Shown here: piece by piece, positions 47,793-57,077 of the stretch
Layout of the letters: each line of letters opens with the position of its first letter
Numbering within the stretch: the first letter of the stretch is position 1
DNA from: Candidatus Dormiibacterota bacterium
GTDB taxonomy: Bacteria > Chloroflexota > Dormibacteria > Dormibacterales > Dormibacteraceae
Reading direction: 5' to 3'
Length of the DNA stretch: 57,537 bases
Assembly (NCBI GenBank): GCA_024280995.1
Contig: JAMXLM010000044.1
Location: 1-57,537 of the forward strand
The notes under the pieces: model-generated
The model's input: only the letters and a program-made list of their open reading frames with translations
Database searches by the model: none
Told to the model about the DNA's origin: nothing
Position numbers and translations under genes: made by a program

Positions 47793-48437
47793 ATGAATCG
47801 GCGCCTGAACCGAGGATTGTTCGGGATCTCGATCGCCTGCGCCGCCATCGCCGTCGGCATCTCGGTCTACGTCTCCTTTCACCACTTCATCCCGCAGGAC
47901 GCCTCGATCGAACGCGACATCCAGGCGACCCAGTGGGGCCCCCTCGGGTACACGTTCCCGTTCTTCGCCTGGATCGGCGACGCGAAGGGCTTCGTGGCCG
48001 AGGTGGTGGTCTTCCTCGTCATCCTGCTGGTCAACCGGCCCGCCTGGATCTTCGCCGCCGGCGCGGCGTTCAGCGGCGCCTGGTACGAGCTCGGCATCCA
48101 CCTCGTCGAACGCCCACGGCCGAGCACCGCCCAGGTTTTGCACGTCACCGAGCATCCCGGCGCGTCGAGCTACCCGAGCGGCCACACCATCTTCATCGTC
48201 ACGGTCACGACCGTGCTGCTGCTTGGTCTCGCCTATCCGTTCCTGCCGCGCTGGGGTCGCGCGGTCGGGTGGGTCCTGGTCGTGCTGATCGTCGCGGCCA
48301 ACGGGATCGGGCGGATCTACACCGGCGCTCATTGGCCCAGCGACGTGCTCGGCGCCATCTTCATCGCGGTCGCATGGCTCACGTTTCTGCTTTCGCTACG
48401 CTGGGTGTCGACGAGAGTGTTCCGTCCCGCGCGATGA
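47793..48437 (+). CDS. PAP2-family phosphatase
   Basis: 214 residues from ATG 47793. Six helices and the motifs VERPRP, YPSGH and RIYTGAHWPSD. Second PAP2 protein of the cluster; it couples directly (ATGA) to cydA, which is unusual. Confidence 0.87.
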   Translation: MNRRLNRGLFGISIACAAIAVGISVYVSFHHFIPQDASIERDIQATQWGPLGYTFPFFAWIGDAKGFVAEVVVFLVILLVNRPAWIFAAGAAFSGAWYELGIHLVERPRPSTAQVLHVTEHPGASSYPSGHTIFIVTVTTVLLLGLAYPFLPRWGRAVGWVLVVLIVAANGIGRIYTGAHWPSDVLGAIFIAVAWLTFLLSLRWVSTRVFRPAR

Positions 48438-49840
48438 CCGACGCGGTGTGGCTCGCGAGCGAGTCTGCGCTTCTGCCCAGCCGCATCCAGATGGCCTTCA
48501 CCCTCGCCTACCACGTCCTTCTCGTGCCGCTCGGCGTCGCCCTGCCGACGCTGACCCTCCTGATGGAAGGCATCGGCATCTTCAAGAAGGACGAGACGGC
48601 GATCAAGATCGCCCGCCGCTGGTCCGTCGTCATGGCCGTCCAGTTCGCGGTTGGAGCGGTCACCGGCACGATCCTTTCCTTCGAGTTCGGCATTCTCTGG
48701 CCGCGCATGATGGGCCGCTTCGGCGCCGCCATCGGCCTCGGTTTCGCGATCGAGGGACTCGCCTTTTTCATGGAAGCGATCTTCATCGGCATCTACCTCT
48801 ATGGGTGGAATCGCCTCAAGCCAAAAGTGCACTTTGCACTCGGACTGGTCCTCCCGCCCGTCGGACTCGTCGGCGCTTTCGGAGTGCTGGCCGCGAACGC
48901 CTTCATGAACACACCCGGCGGCATCACGATGGAGGGCGACAGGCTTACGAACGTCGACGTCATCCGAGCTCTCTTCACCGACGCGCTCGGTTACGAGTTC
49001 TGGCACTTCGTGATCTCGATCTACATGACGGCCGGCTTCATGGTCGCGAGCATCTACGCGGTGGCATGGCTGCGCGGACGCAGAGACCACTACCAACGCC
49101 TGGCCTTCGCCGTTCCGTTCACATTCGCGGCGCTCCTCGCACCGATCCAGCTCGTGGTCGGCGACGTGTCAGCGAGAGCTCTCACCGACAATCAGCCCGC
49201 CAAGTTCGCCGCCCTATCGCTCACCTGGGAGACGCGCGACCACAACCCCGAGGTCGTCCTCGGACTGATGGGCAACGCGGGCCAGATCTACTTCGGCATC
49301 GTCGTCCCGACGGTCGACTCACTTCTGGTCGGCTACTCGCCGGCCACTGTGGTCAAGGGCCTCAACAGCTTTCCGGAAGACACCCGGCCAACCATCGCCG
49401 AGGCGAACATCGTCCATACCGCCTTCGACGTCATGGTCGGTCTCGGCACGATCGGAGCGCTGCTCGCGCTCTGGCACCTCTGGTCGATGGCGCGGCGGCG
49501 CCGCCCGCCCGACAACAAATGGTTCTACCGCCTGGCGGCGCTCGCCGGGGTCGGAAGCTACGTGGCGGTCGAGGCCGGATGGGTCACGACCGAGGTCGGC
49601 CGCCAGCCCTGGATCGTCTACAACCTGATGCGCGTCTCCGACGCCGTCACGTCAGCGCCGGCCGGCTTCGTCTGGACCATGCTCGGCACGCTGGTCGTCA
49701 TCTACGCGCTGATCGCCTTCTTCTTCATCTCGCTCCTGCTGAGGCTCGCCCAGCGCTGGCGCAAGGAAGACGAAGGCGCCCCTGAGGTCGGGGTGCCTTA
49801 CGGACCGCGCCCAAAGGCATTCGAGGCCGGCAGTGCCTGA
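48434..49840 (+). CDS. cydA: Cytochrome bd ubiquinol/menaquinol oxidase subunit I
   Basis: 468 residues, ATG 48434. N-terminal RIQMAFTLAYHVLLVPLG with the heme-ligand His, AIEGLAFFMEAIF with conserved Glu residues, HFVISIYMTAGF, and the C-terminal GWVTTEVGRQPWIVY hallmark. The Q-loop is short. It is the high-affinity oxygen-reducing subunit. Overlaps cydB by 8 bp. Confidence 0.95.
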   Translation: MTDAVWLASESALLPSRIQMAFTLAYHVLLVPLGVALPTLTLLMEGIGIFKKDETAIKIARRWSVVMAVQFAVGAVTGTILSFEFGILWPRMMGRFGAAIGLGFAIEGLAFFMEAIFIGIYLYGWNRLKPKVHFALGLVLPPVGLVGAFGVLAANAFMNTPGGITMEGDRLTNVDVIRALFTDALGYEFWHFVISIYMTAGFMVASIYAVAWLRGRRDHYQRLAFAVPFTFAALLAPIQLVVGDVSARALTDNQPAKFAALSLTWETRDHNPEVVLGLMGNAGQIYFGIVVPTVDSLLVGYSPATVVKGLNSFPEDTRPTIAEANIVHTAFDVMVGLGTIGALLALWHLWSMARRRRPPDNKWFYRLAALAGVGSYVAVEAGWVTTEVGRQPWIVYNLMRVSDAVTSAPAGFVWTMLGTLVVIYALIAFFFISLLLRLAQRWRKEDEGAPEVGVPYGPRPKAFEAGSA

Positions 49841-50804
49841 GCTCGTCGCCTTCGTCCTCCTGCTCGCGATCACCGCCTACAGCACCGCCGGAGGTGTCGA
49901 TTTCGGCGCCGGCATCTGGGACCTCCTAGCGGGCGCCTCGGGCAAGAGCAAGGAGGCACGCGCCCTCATCGATCACGCGATGGCGCCGGTATGGGAGGTC
50001 AACAACGTCTGGCTCGTGCTCGGCATCGTCGTCTGCTGGACCGGGTTTCCGCTGCTGTTCCAGGAGGCCTTCCTGGGCCTGTACCCGCTGTTCGCCCTGG
50101 CCCTGATCGGTCTCATCCTCCGCGGTGCCTTCTTCGCCTTCCGACACATCGCCGAAGAGCCACGCCAGCACCGCGCAGCTGACCTCGTCTTCGGCATCTC
50201 CTCGGTGCTCACGCCCTTCTTCTTCGCGGCCACGCTCGGCGCGATCGCGTCCGGCAACCTCGCCTCGTTCAGCCCGATGTCGATCGCTTTCGGCCTGGTC
50301 TCGGTGGCGGCGACCGCGTTCAGCGGCGCCACGTTCCTCGTCGGCGACGCGCGCAGATACGGCGCGCCCGAGATGCTCGACTACTTCCGCAGGCGCACCA
50401 TCGCCGCGGCGGCCGCGCTGATCGTCACCGGCACCGCCGCGCTCGCGGTCATCGCCGCGCAAGCACCGGACTTGCTCAAAGCGATGCTCGCCGGCAAGGG
50501 CCTGCCCTTCGCCCTGGTCACCATGGTCCTGACCCCGGCGGTCGCCTTCCTGGTCTGGCGGCGGATCTACGTCTGGTACCGCGTGCTCGCGGTCGGTGCG
50601 GTGGGCTCGCTCGTGTTCGCGTGGGCCTTCGCCCAGTCGCCCTACTTGATCCCCGGCAAGTTGACCATCGACCAGGCCATCGCTCCCCAGCCCACGCAGA
50701 TCCTGCTCCTGATCGTCACTGTCGTCCTCGTGCTGGTGATCGTTCCGTCGATGGCCCTGCTCTACTACCTCGATCAGAAGGGTGCGCTGGAGTCGACCTA
50801 CTAG
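49833..50804 (+). CDS. cydB: Cytochrome bd oxidase subunit II
   Basis: 323 residues from GTG. TAYSTAGGVDFGAGIWDLLAG and APVWEVNNVWLV are CydB signatures. It forms the bd oxidase with cydA. No cydC/D ABC exporter or CydX is visible downstream. Confidence 0.94.
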   Translation: MPELVAFVLLLAITAYSTAGGVDFGAGIWDLLAGASGKSKEARALIDHAMAPVWEVNNVWLVLGIVVCWTGFPLLFQEAFLGLYPLFALALIGLILRGAFFAFRHIAEEPRQHRAADLVFGISSVLTPFFFAATLGAIASGNLASFSPMSIAFGLVSVAATAFSGATFLVGDARRYGAPEMLDYFRRRTIAAAAALIVTGTAALAVIAAQAPDLLKAMLAGKGLPFALVTMVLTPAVAFLVWRRIYVWYRVLAVGAVGSLVFAWAFAQSPYLIPGKLTIDQAIAPQPTQILLLIVTVVLVLVIVPSMALLYYLDQKGALESTY

Positions 50805-50848
50805 CGGACTAAGATCACGTCACCCGTGCCTGATCACGAACACCCCGG

Positions 50849-51820
50849 ATGAGCCGGCCGGGCGAGCTCGGCCAGGCGCGCGCAGAGCGCACTTCGATCG
50901 TTGACCCGGACGGGCTGAGCGAGCTCCTTCTCCGGCTGACGGTCAGCAGCACCGTCTTCTGCTTTTTCATGAGCGCGCCGTGGGGTTTCAAGGTGCCCGC
51001 GCGCCCGATGCCGGCCTTCCACATCATGACCACGGGCGGCGGCTGGCTCGAGGTCGAAGGGCTGCGCGAGCCCATCCGCCTCGGCCCCGGCGACCTGACG
51101 ATCCTTCCCCGCGGACAGGGTCACATCGTCCGCGACTCACCACGGACGAGATCGCTTCTCCGGCTCGACCGAATCCTGGCGGAGGGCCAACCTGAAGACG
51201 GGCGCTACACCCTGGACGGTGGCGGCGCCGCCGCCGAGCTCCTGTGCGGTGGGTTCGCGATCGACCCGGTGGCGGGCAAGCCACTGCTCGCGATCCTTCC
51301 GGAGGTGATTCACCTCAAGTCGGCCGAGGGTCCGGCTCCCGAGTGGCACAAGGGACTGGTCGCGATGATCGCCGCGGAGATGGCGTCGATGGGTCCCGGC
51401 TCACAGGCCGTGATCACGCGTCTGACCGACGCGTTGCTCGCCCAGGCACTGCGCCACACCGTGGTGGAGGTCGACAAGTCGCTGGACAAGACGTCCGCGT
51501 TCAGCGACCCGCGCATCGCCCGGGCGTTGAGACTCATGCGCGATCATCCCGACCAGCCGTGGACCGTGCCCAAGATAGCCGCCGCGGTCTCGCTGTCGCG
51601 CTCCGCGTTCGCGCAGCGGTTTCGCACGGCGATGGGGGAGACGCCGATGCAGCACCTGACCCGCTACCGCATGTCGCGCGCCGCGGAGTACCTGCGCGTC
51701 AGCAATGCCGGCATCGGCGAGATCGCGCGCCTGACGGGCTATGAGTCGGAGGTTTCGGTTTCCAAGGCTTTCAGGCGCCAGTTCGGCGTTTCGCCCGGCG
51801 CCTATCGCAAAGGCCGATGA
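50849..51820 (+). CDS. AraC-family regulator with cupin sensor
   Basis: 323 residues. An N-terminal cupin_6 region (PAFHIMTTGGGWLEVEG, GDLTILPRGQGHIV) and C-terminal double HTH (TVPKIAAAVSLSRSAFAQRF, GIGEIARLTGYESEVSVSKAFRRQFG). It is translationally coupled to the small membrane protein downstream, so that operon may be autoregulated by a small hydrophobic ligand. Confidence 0.9.
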   Translation: MSRPGELGQARAERTSIVDPDGLSELLLRLTVSSTVFCFFMSAPWGFKVPARPMPAFHIMTTGGGWLEVEGLREPIRLGPGDLTILPRGQGHIVRDSPRTRSLLRLDRILAEGQPEDGRYTLDGGGAAAELLCGGFAIDPVAGKPLLAILPEVIHLKSAEGPAPEWHKGLVAMIAAEMASMGPGSQAVITRLTDALLAQALRHTVVEVDKSLDKTSAFSDPRIARALRLMRDHPDQPWTVPKIAAAVSLSRSAFAQRFRTAMGETPMQHLTRYRMSRAAEYLRVSNAGIGEIARLTGYESEVSVSKAFRRQFGVSPGAYRKGR

Positions 51821-52332
51821 ACACGCTGAACGCGTGGCACGACTACTTCATCGTCGTCGGTGGTGGGGCGGCGGCTCTGACGGGTCTGGTCTTCGTCGCG
51901 ATGTCGCTGCACCTGGACGACATCGTCCACCACCCCGTCCATCGACACCGGGCGCGCACGATCCTCACCGGTCTGACCGCGGTCTTCATACGCTGCAGCC
52001 TGGTCTTGATGGGCAACCAATCGCCGCAGGCCGTCGCGGTCGAGATCTTCGCGGTACTGCTCATCGTCGAGGTCGTCCTCTACCGGAGCACGCGCGAAGC
52101 GCTCACCTCCGCCGACTCCGCGGCCATGTTGCGGTCGGTCGGCTCCTTCGCGACCCTTGTCGTCGAGCAGGCCGGCGCGCTGATTCTCTTCACCGGCGCG
52201 GTTTGGGGGCTTTACGTTGTCGGCCTCGGGATGATGTCTTCCTTCTTCTTCATGGTCACCGGGGCCTGGCTGCTACTGGTCGGGGTCGAGTCGTCACAAC
52301 CCGCTCCGCAATCCGCTCCGATCGAGCGGTGA
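51817..52332 (+). CDS. Small four-helix membrane protein (paralogue A)
   Basis: 171 residues, about four hydrophobic segments. The N-terminal motif GGGAAALTGLVFVAMSLHLDDI is shared with the next gene (GASAALTGLLFVALSINLEKV). The ATGA overlap with the AraC gene and GTGA overlap with its paralogue show an operon. Function unknown. Confidence 0.75.
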   Translation: MNTLNAWHDYFIVVGGGAAALTGLVFVAMSLHLDDIVHHPVHRHRARTILTGLTAVFIRCSLVLMGNQSPQAVAVEIFAVLLIVEVVLYRSTREALTSADSAAMLRSVGSFATLVVEQAGALILFTGAVWGLYVVGLGMMSSFFFMVTGAWLLLVGVESSQPAPQSAPIER

Positions 52333-52826
52333 GCGCATACAACCCGGACGCCTGGGCCGCTCCATTCGCCGCCATCGCGGGCGCGTCCGCTGCGCTGACG
52401 GGCCTGCTGTTCGTGGCGCTTTCCATCAACCTCGAGAAGGTGCTCAAGGTGCCCGGCCTGACCGGCCGCGCGGTCGAGGTGCTGCTCTTGCTCGGTGCTG
52501 TGCTGAGCCTCTTGATCCTGCTGTTGATGCCGGGCCAGGGCGCGACCTCAGCGGCGATCGAGATCCTCACGGTCGCCGTCGCCACGATCGTCTGGCTTGG
52601 CTTCATTCACTCCCGCGCGCCGTGGCGAAAGCTCGGCCTGTCGCGGCAGAACTTCTTTCTGCGCGTCACCGGCGACCACTTCGGTCCGTTCCTGCTGCTC
52701 GTCGGGGGAATCAGCCTGTGGACGCAGACTGGAGGCGGGCTGTACTGGGTGGTCCCGGCGCTGATCGCGGCCATGGTGGCCGCGATCGTTGGCGCCTGGG
52801 TGATGCTGGTCGAGATCCTCCGCTAG
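52329..52826 (+). CDS. Small four-helix membrane protein (paralogue B)
   Basis: 165 residues from GTG 52329. It shares the N-terminal AALTGLxFVAxSxxL helix with the preceding gene but has a different loop (HSRAPWRKLGLSRQNF). Together they may form a heterodimer. Its end meets the YceI gene (4-bp overlap, convergent). Confidence 0.75.
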   Translation: MSAYNPDAWAAPFAAIAGASAALTGLLFVALSINLEKVLKVPGLTGRAVEVLLLLGAVLSLLILLLMPGQGATSAAIEILTVAVATIVWLGFIHSRAPWRKLGLSRQNFFLRVTGDHFGPFLLLVGGISLWTQTGGGLYWVVPALIAAMVAAIVGAWVMLVEILR

Positions 52827-53404
52827 CTCTTTCGAGCTGCGGTTGCCTCTTCCTTCTGTTCAGCCGGCTTGTCGACGGTCTCGATGATCTCACCCTCGAT
52901 CGAAATGTCGATCTCGTTGCTGACCACGAGCCGCCCGTCGCGAAGCGCGTCGAAGTTCATGCCGAAGTCCTTGCGGTTGATGCGGGTCGTCGCCTGGTAG
53001 CTGATGCGGTGCCCCATCATCTCCGCGTCGTTGAGCTCTCCGAGCCGAACGACGTCGAGCGTCACCGGCTTGGTCGTGCCCTTGATGGTCAGGTCGCCGG
53101 TGACCTTGTAGGTGTCGTCCCCGACCTTCTTGATGTCCGTGCTCTGGAACTGCATCGTCGGGTACTTGTCGATCTCGAGGAAGTACGAGGAACGCAGGTC
53201 GTTGTCGCGCTGCTCGTTGTGGGTGCGAATGCTGGCGGTGTTGATGGTCGCCTCGATCTTCGATCGCGACGGGTCGTCAGGGTAGATCTCGCCCCCGGCC
53301 GTGACTTCGTGAAAGTTGCCTCTGACGGTCATCATCCCGAAGTGCTTGGCCGAGAACTCGACCTGGGTGTGAAGCGGATCGAACTTCCATGTGCCCATAT
53401 GCAT
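52823..53404 (-). CDS. YceI-family protein
   Basis: 193 residues. The lipocalin-like barrel starts MGTWKFDPLHTQVEFSAKHFGMM and contains LTIKGTTKPVTLDV; it binds isoprenoid-like lipids. No signal peptide, so it is cytoplasmic here. It is divergent from a MarR regulator, with palindromes in the shared 92-bp gap. Confidence 0.9.
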   Translation of the reverse strand: MHMGTWKFDPLHTQVEFSAKHFGMMTVRGNFHEVTAGGEIYPDDPSRSKIEATINTASIRTHNEQRDNDLRSSYFLEIDKYPTMQFQSTDIKKVGDDTYKVTGDLTIKGTTKPVTLDVVRLGELNDAEMMGHRISYQATTRINRKDFGMNFDALRDGRLVVSNEIDISIEGEIIETVDKPAEQKEEATAARKS

Positions 53405-53430
53405 CTCTCCTCCGCAGGGTTATCCGATGC

Positions 53431-53455
53431 CCTCCAAACTAGATGGAGGCTCCAT
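53431..53455. promoter_or_regulatory. Candidate MarR operator between YceI and MarR genes
   Basis: Overlapping inverted repeats: CCTCCA-AACTAGA-TGGAGG (53432-53450) and ATGGAG-G-CTCCAT (53443-53455). They lie between two divergent starts where a MarR protein would control itself and YceI. Confidence 0.55.
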
Positions 53456-53496
53456 TTATTTCAAGCCGAACGGGTCTACCGTAGACTTCGGCCGAA

Positions 53497-53958
53497 TTGA
53501 GCGACGACTTCGTCCCCGGTCTACGTTACCGATCCGACGCGCAGGAGCTCTGGGCCCTTCTGGTGGAGGCCATTGCCGGCTGGGAAGACCGCATGAACGC
53601 GGCTGCTGCTGCGGCCGACCTGTCGCCGGTCTCGGCGTGGGCCCTGGTCCAGCTCGATCCCGACCACGCGATCTCCCAGAAGGAGCTCGCCGCGCGCCTG
53701 CACTGCAATCCATCGACCGTGGTCGACCCCACCGACCGCCTCGAGGAGAAGGGCCTGGTGGTCCGCAGCCCGCGGCCCACGGACCGCCGGATCAACGTCC
53801 TCACCGTCACCCCGAAAGGTAGGGACGTCAGGGAGATGCTCGTCACCCGACTGTTCGATCCGCCCGAAGCGTTCCTCCGTCTGCCCGCGGCCGACCAGGC
53901 GCGGTTCCGCGACGCGATGCTGGCCGCCGTCGGCAGGGGGAAGGCCCCGGTCAGTTGA
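53497..53958 (+). CDS. MarR-family transcriptional regulator
   Basis: 153 residues from TTG 53497. Winged helix: ISQKELAARLHCNPSTVVDPTDRLEEKGLVVRSPRPTDRRINVLTVT, with the usual DRR wing. It likely represses the divergent YceI gene and overlaps the molybdopterin oxidoreductase gene downstream. Confidence 0.88.
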   Translation: MSDDFVPGLRYRSDAQELWALLVEAIAGWEDRMNAAAAAADLSPVSAWALVQLDPDHAISQKELAARLHCNPSTVVDPTDRLEEKGLVVRSPRPTDRRINVLTVTPKGRDVREMLVTRLFDPPEAFLRLPAADQARFRDAMLAAVGRGKAPVS

Positions 53959-54950
53959 GGCTCGGCGCCCGGACCAACCTGGCGCTTCTCGTCCTGCTCG
54001 CCGCCGCGTTCCTCACCGGATGGCTCGCCTTCGCCTTCGCGACCGCGCCGGCCCGGTGGTCGCTGGTCCTTCACGCCGCGAGCGGCGTGGCGATCCTGCT
54101 GCTCCTGCCGTGGAAGTCGCTCATCGCGCGCCGTGGCCTGCGCCGTCCGTGGCGAGGAAGGTGGCTCTCCATCCTGTTCGGAGTCCTTGTCCTTATATCC
54201 CTGGCCGCCGGCTTTGCCCACTCGACCGGGCTGCTGGTCTATTTCGGTCCCTTCACGGCGATGGACTTCCATGTCGGCGCCGCGCTCGTCGCCGTGCCGC
54301 TCGCGATCTGGCACGTGGCCAAACGCAGGATCCGCATCCGGGGAGCCGACCTCTCACGGCGCACGTTCCTGCGCGGCGCGCTGCTCGCGGGCGGGGCCGT
54401 GGCCGCGTACGGGTCCACCGAGCTGGTGGTTCGCGCCGCCGGACTGCCGGGCAAAGATCGGCGCTTCACCGGCAGCTACGAGGCCGGCTCGTTCGACCCG
54501 ACCGCCATGCCGGTCAGCTCGTGGATGTTCGACGCCGTCCCGGCGGTCGATGCATCGCGATACACGCTGCGCGCCGGTGGCCGGACCTGGACGTACGACG
54601 AGCTGCTCGCCTTCGACGACCGCGCCACGTGCACTCTCGACTGCACCGGAGGCTTCTACTCGACCCAGGAGTGGGCCGGCGTTCGAATCGATAGGCTGCT
54701 CGACACCACCGGCGGCTCGAGCATCCGCGTCGTCTCGCACACCGGCTACGACCGCCGGTTCCCGGTCGGCGAGGTGGGCAAGCTCCTGCTCGCCACTCGG
54801 TTCGGCAGCCAGACTCTCGACGCCGGCCACGGCTTCCCGGCGCGACTGGTCGCGCCCGACCGGCGTGGTTTCTGGTGGGTCAAGTGGGTCGTGGCCATCG
54901 AGGTCGACCGCCTACCGCACTGGCTGCAGTCTCCTTTCCCGCTGCAGTAG
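53955..54950 (+). CDS. Membrane molybdopterin-dependent oxidoreductase (sulfite oxidase-like fold)
   Basis: 331 residues from TTG 53955. Four N-terminal helices (cytochrome b561-like; His in WSLVLHAASG and DFHVGAAL), a twin-arginine-like SRRTFLRGALLAGG, then a molybdopterin domain with the Mo-ligand Cys in CTLDCTGGFYSTQEW and GFPARLVAPDRRG. It resembles MsrP/YedY fused to its membrane partner. Its end overlaps the convergent fusion gene. Confidence 0.82.
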   Translation: MRLGARTNLALLVLLAAAFLTGWLAFAFATAPARWSLVLHAASGVAILLLLPWKSLIARRGLRRPWRGRWLSILFGVLVLISLAAGFAHSTGLLVYFGPFTAMDFHVGAALVAVPLAIWHVAKRRIRIRGADLSRRTFLRGALLAGGAVAAYGSTELVVRAAGLPGKDRRFTGSYEAGSFDPTAMPVSSWMFDAVPAVDASRYTLRAGGRTWTYDELLAFDDRATCTLDCTGGFYSTQEWAGVRIDRLLDTTGGSSIRVVSHTGYDRRFPVGEVGKLLLATRFGSQTLDAGHGFPARLVAPDRRGFWWVKWVVAIEVDRLPHWLQSPFPLQ

Positions 54951-57023
54951 CCGGGCGATCAGCTTCGCCGCCCGCTCGGCGCCTCCGGGCGTCACCGGTT
55001 CGTAAGTCACCTTCGCCCCGAGCCGCTCGCGCATCTGAGCGGCGAGCCGCTCTGGCGTCGCGTCGTCGTAGTCGGTGGGCGGCGGCGCGCCATATCGCCT
55101 GAGCCGGTTCGCAACGTGCCAGTTCTGCTCGAAATGGTCGCGCAGCGGGATGTAGATGAACGGCCTCCGATTCGCGACCAGCTCCATCGTGGTCGACAAC
55201 CCGCCCTGCACCACCGCGAGGTCGCAGCACGCGAGCGTCTTGAATCCTTCGTGCAGGTACCCGACGACGCGCATCCCCTCGACAGGCGCGAACTCCGCCG
55301 GATCGATGCGCGGGCCACTCACCAGAACCATCTCCGCGTCGGGGACGTCGCGACGCAGGATGCCGAAGGCTGCGGCGATCCGGTGCAGCAGGTGCGCGCC
55401 CACCGCCGAACCGCCCGCGCCGGCGACAATGAGCGGCCGCGACGGGTCATAGCCAAGCTCGCGGCGCAGCGCCGCCGTGTCGGCGACGTCGCGTGGATCG
55501 AAAGGCAGCACGTAACCGGAAAACTGGAAGTGCGAAGCCGTCCATTCGGGCACGAATGGCAGCCCTGGGCCAAACGACTCGCGCACCACGTCCTCGGGAT
55601 CGCCGATGAAGATCGACACGTCGCGAATCTCGGGATGCTGCGCGACATGGTCCAGCACTTCGCCGTTGTAGTCGGCGGTCAGGAACGCTTCGCGTTGGCC
55701 GCCCGACGGCATCGGCAGGAAGCCCACGAAATCGCTCATCCATACGTAAGGCGACGTCTTCAGCTCGGGGTTCTCGTGCAGGAAGTGGTCGATCTCCCAG
55801 CCCTCGTCGGCGATCCACACGTCGAAGTGCTCCGACGACACGACGTCGTGGAAGACCATGAAGTTCGCGCAGAGGATCTCGTCCATGCGCCGGATCATGT
55901 TGAACGCGTGCAGGCGATGCTCACCCTGCTCGGCGTCGACGTGCTTGGCCTCCGGCGCGAGCTCCGCGCTCGCCGGATGCACCTTCTCACCCGCGGCCGC
56001 GAGCAGCGTCGTCAGCGGCGGCTGGGCCAGCCACTCCACCTCCAGCCCCGGCACCTGGCGGCGCAGCTCGCGCGCGATCGCGACGTCGCGCCACGCATGG
56101 CCGAGGCCTATGGGCGAGCTGACCATGATTGCGCGCGGATGGTCCGTCTTGCGCTGCACGTACGGCGCGAGCCCCGCAAACCGGCTGATCAGGGTGTTGA
56201 CGCGCACGGGATGGCGCGCGTTGGGAATGTGGCCTGAGCCTGGCAGCAGCTCGTAGCGTCCGCCGGTTGCCGCCTCGAGAATCCGGCTGCGCTCGATCGG
56301 CTGGCAGTTGTCTCGGTCGCCCTGAATGATCAGCACTGGACATTTGACCTGGTGGCAGATCGCCTCGACCTCTTCCCTCGTCTCGACGTTCAACGGCTCC
56401 TGCATCAGCAGCTGCCCGGGGGTGGTGTCCAGGCCGTACGCGGCCGCGTCGTCGACCTGCTTGGTCGAGTGAGGTTCTGGGAACATCTGGCCGAAGAAAA
56501 ACTCGAGGAACTCGGCGTAGTGCACGCGGACGAAGTCGTCGGCCATGTGCTTCACCCATTCCGGCTCCTGGCGATTCGGATTCCGTGGGGTGACGAGCGG
56601 CAGTCCGGGCGAGATGGCGACGACGCCGAGCACGCGGTCGGGGTGTTCTGCGGCCAGGCACATGGAGGGAAACACACCATCGACGCAGATCCCGACGATG
56701 TAAGCGGCCTTCGTGCCGGTGGCGTCCATCACCGCGAGGCAGTCGCCGACGCGCGCGCTGGTGGGCAACCCGACCGCGAGATCCGCGTCATCTGAAAGTC
56801 CGTTGCCGCGACCGTCGTAGACGACGACGCGGAAGTGGCGCGCCAGGTAGTGGACCTGGCCCTTCCACAGTCGCGAGTGGCTGATGGGGTTGGCGGGCAT
56901 GAACAGGATCGTGACCGGGCCGTCACCGAACACCTCGTAATAGATCCGCACGCCGTCATTCGCGACCGCGTGCCCGGATGAGTCCGGATACCTCGCGCGT
57001 GTGCCGGTCTCGGTGACGCCCAT
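54912..57023 (-). CDS. Alpha/beta hydrolase - GT-B glycosyltransferase fusion
   Basis: 703 residues. Residues 15-290 are an alpha/beta hydrolase with GICVDG at 111-116 (Cys113 in place of nucleophile Ser), acid in IIQGDRDNCQP and His in PGSGHIPNARHP. Residues about 297-700 are a GT-B fold resembling MurG/UDP-glycosyltransferases: SSPIGLGHAWRDVAIA at the N-lobe and the sugar-nucleotide-binding CCDLAVVQGGLSTTMELVANRRPFIYIPLRDHFEQNWHVA... region in the C-lobe. The pairing could glycosylate and deacylate (or cyclise) one small molecule. Partner methyltransferase upstream. Confidence 0.85.
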   Translation of the reverse strand: MGVTETGTRARYPDSSGHAVANDGVRIYYEVFGDGPVTILFMPANPISHSRLWKGQVHYLARHFRVVVYDGRGNGLSDDADLAVGLPTSARVGDCLAVMDATGTKAAYIVGICVDGVFPSMCLAAEHPDRVLGVVAISPGLPLVTPRNPNRQEPEWVKHMADDFVRVHYAEFLEFFFGQMFPEPHSTKQVDDAAAYGLDTTPGQLLMQEPLNVETREEVEAICHQVKCPVLIIQGDRDNCQPIERSRILEAATGGRYELLPGSGHIPNARHPVRVNTLISRFAGLAPYVQRKTDHPRAIMVSSPIGLGHAWRDVAIARELRRQVPGLEVEWLAQPPLTTLLAAAGEKVHPASAELAPEAKHVDAEQGEHRLHAFNMIRRMDEILCANFMVFHDVVSSEHFDVWIADEGWEIDHFLHENPELKTSPYVWMSDFVGFLPMPSGGQREAFLTADYNGEVLDHVAQHPEIRDVSIFIGDPEDVVRESFGPGLPFVPEWTASHFQFSGYVLPFDPRDVADTAALRRELGYDPSRPLIVAGAGGSAVGAHLLHRIAAAFGILRRDVPDAEMVLVSGPRIDPAEFAPVEGMRVVGYLHEGFKTLACCDLAVVQGGLSTTMELVANRRPFIYIPLRDHFEQNWHVANRLRRYGAPPPTDYDDATPERLAAQMRERLGAKVTYEPVTPGGAERAAKLIARLLQRERRLQPVR

Positions 57024-57043
57024 GAAGACCTCCCAGTGTGAAA

Positions 57044-57071
57044 GAGGCGGGCGACTTGCGCCACCCGCCTC
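57044..57071 (-). terminator. Terminator-like hairpin
   Basis: GAGGCGGG (57044-57051) pairs with CCCGCCTC (57064-57071) in the gap between the methyltransferase stop and the fusion-protein start. The loop is 12 nt, and there is no clear U-tract. Confidence 0.45.
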
Positions 57072-57077
57072 GGCAAG

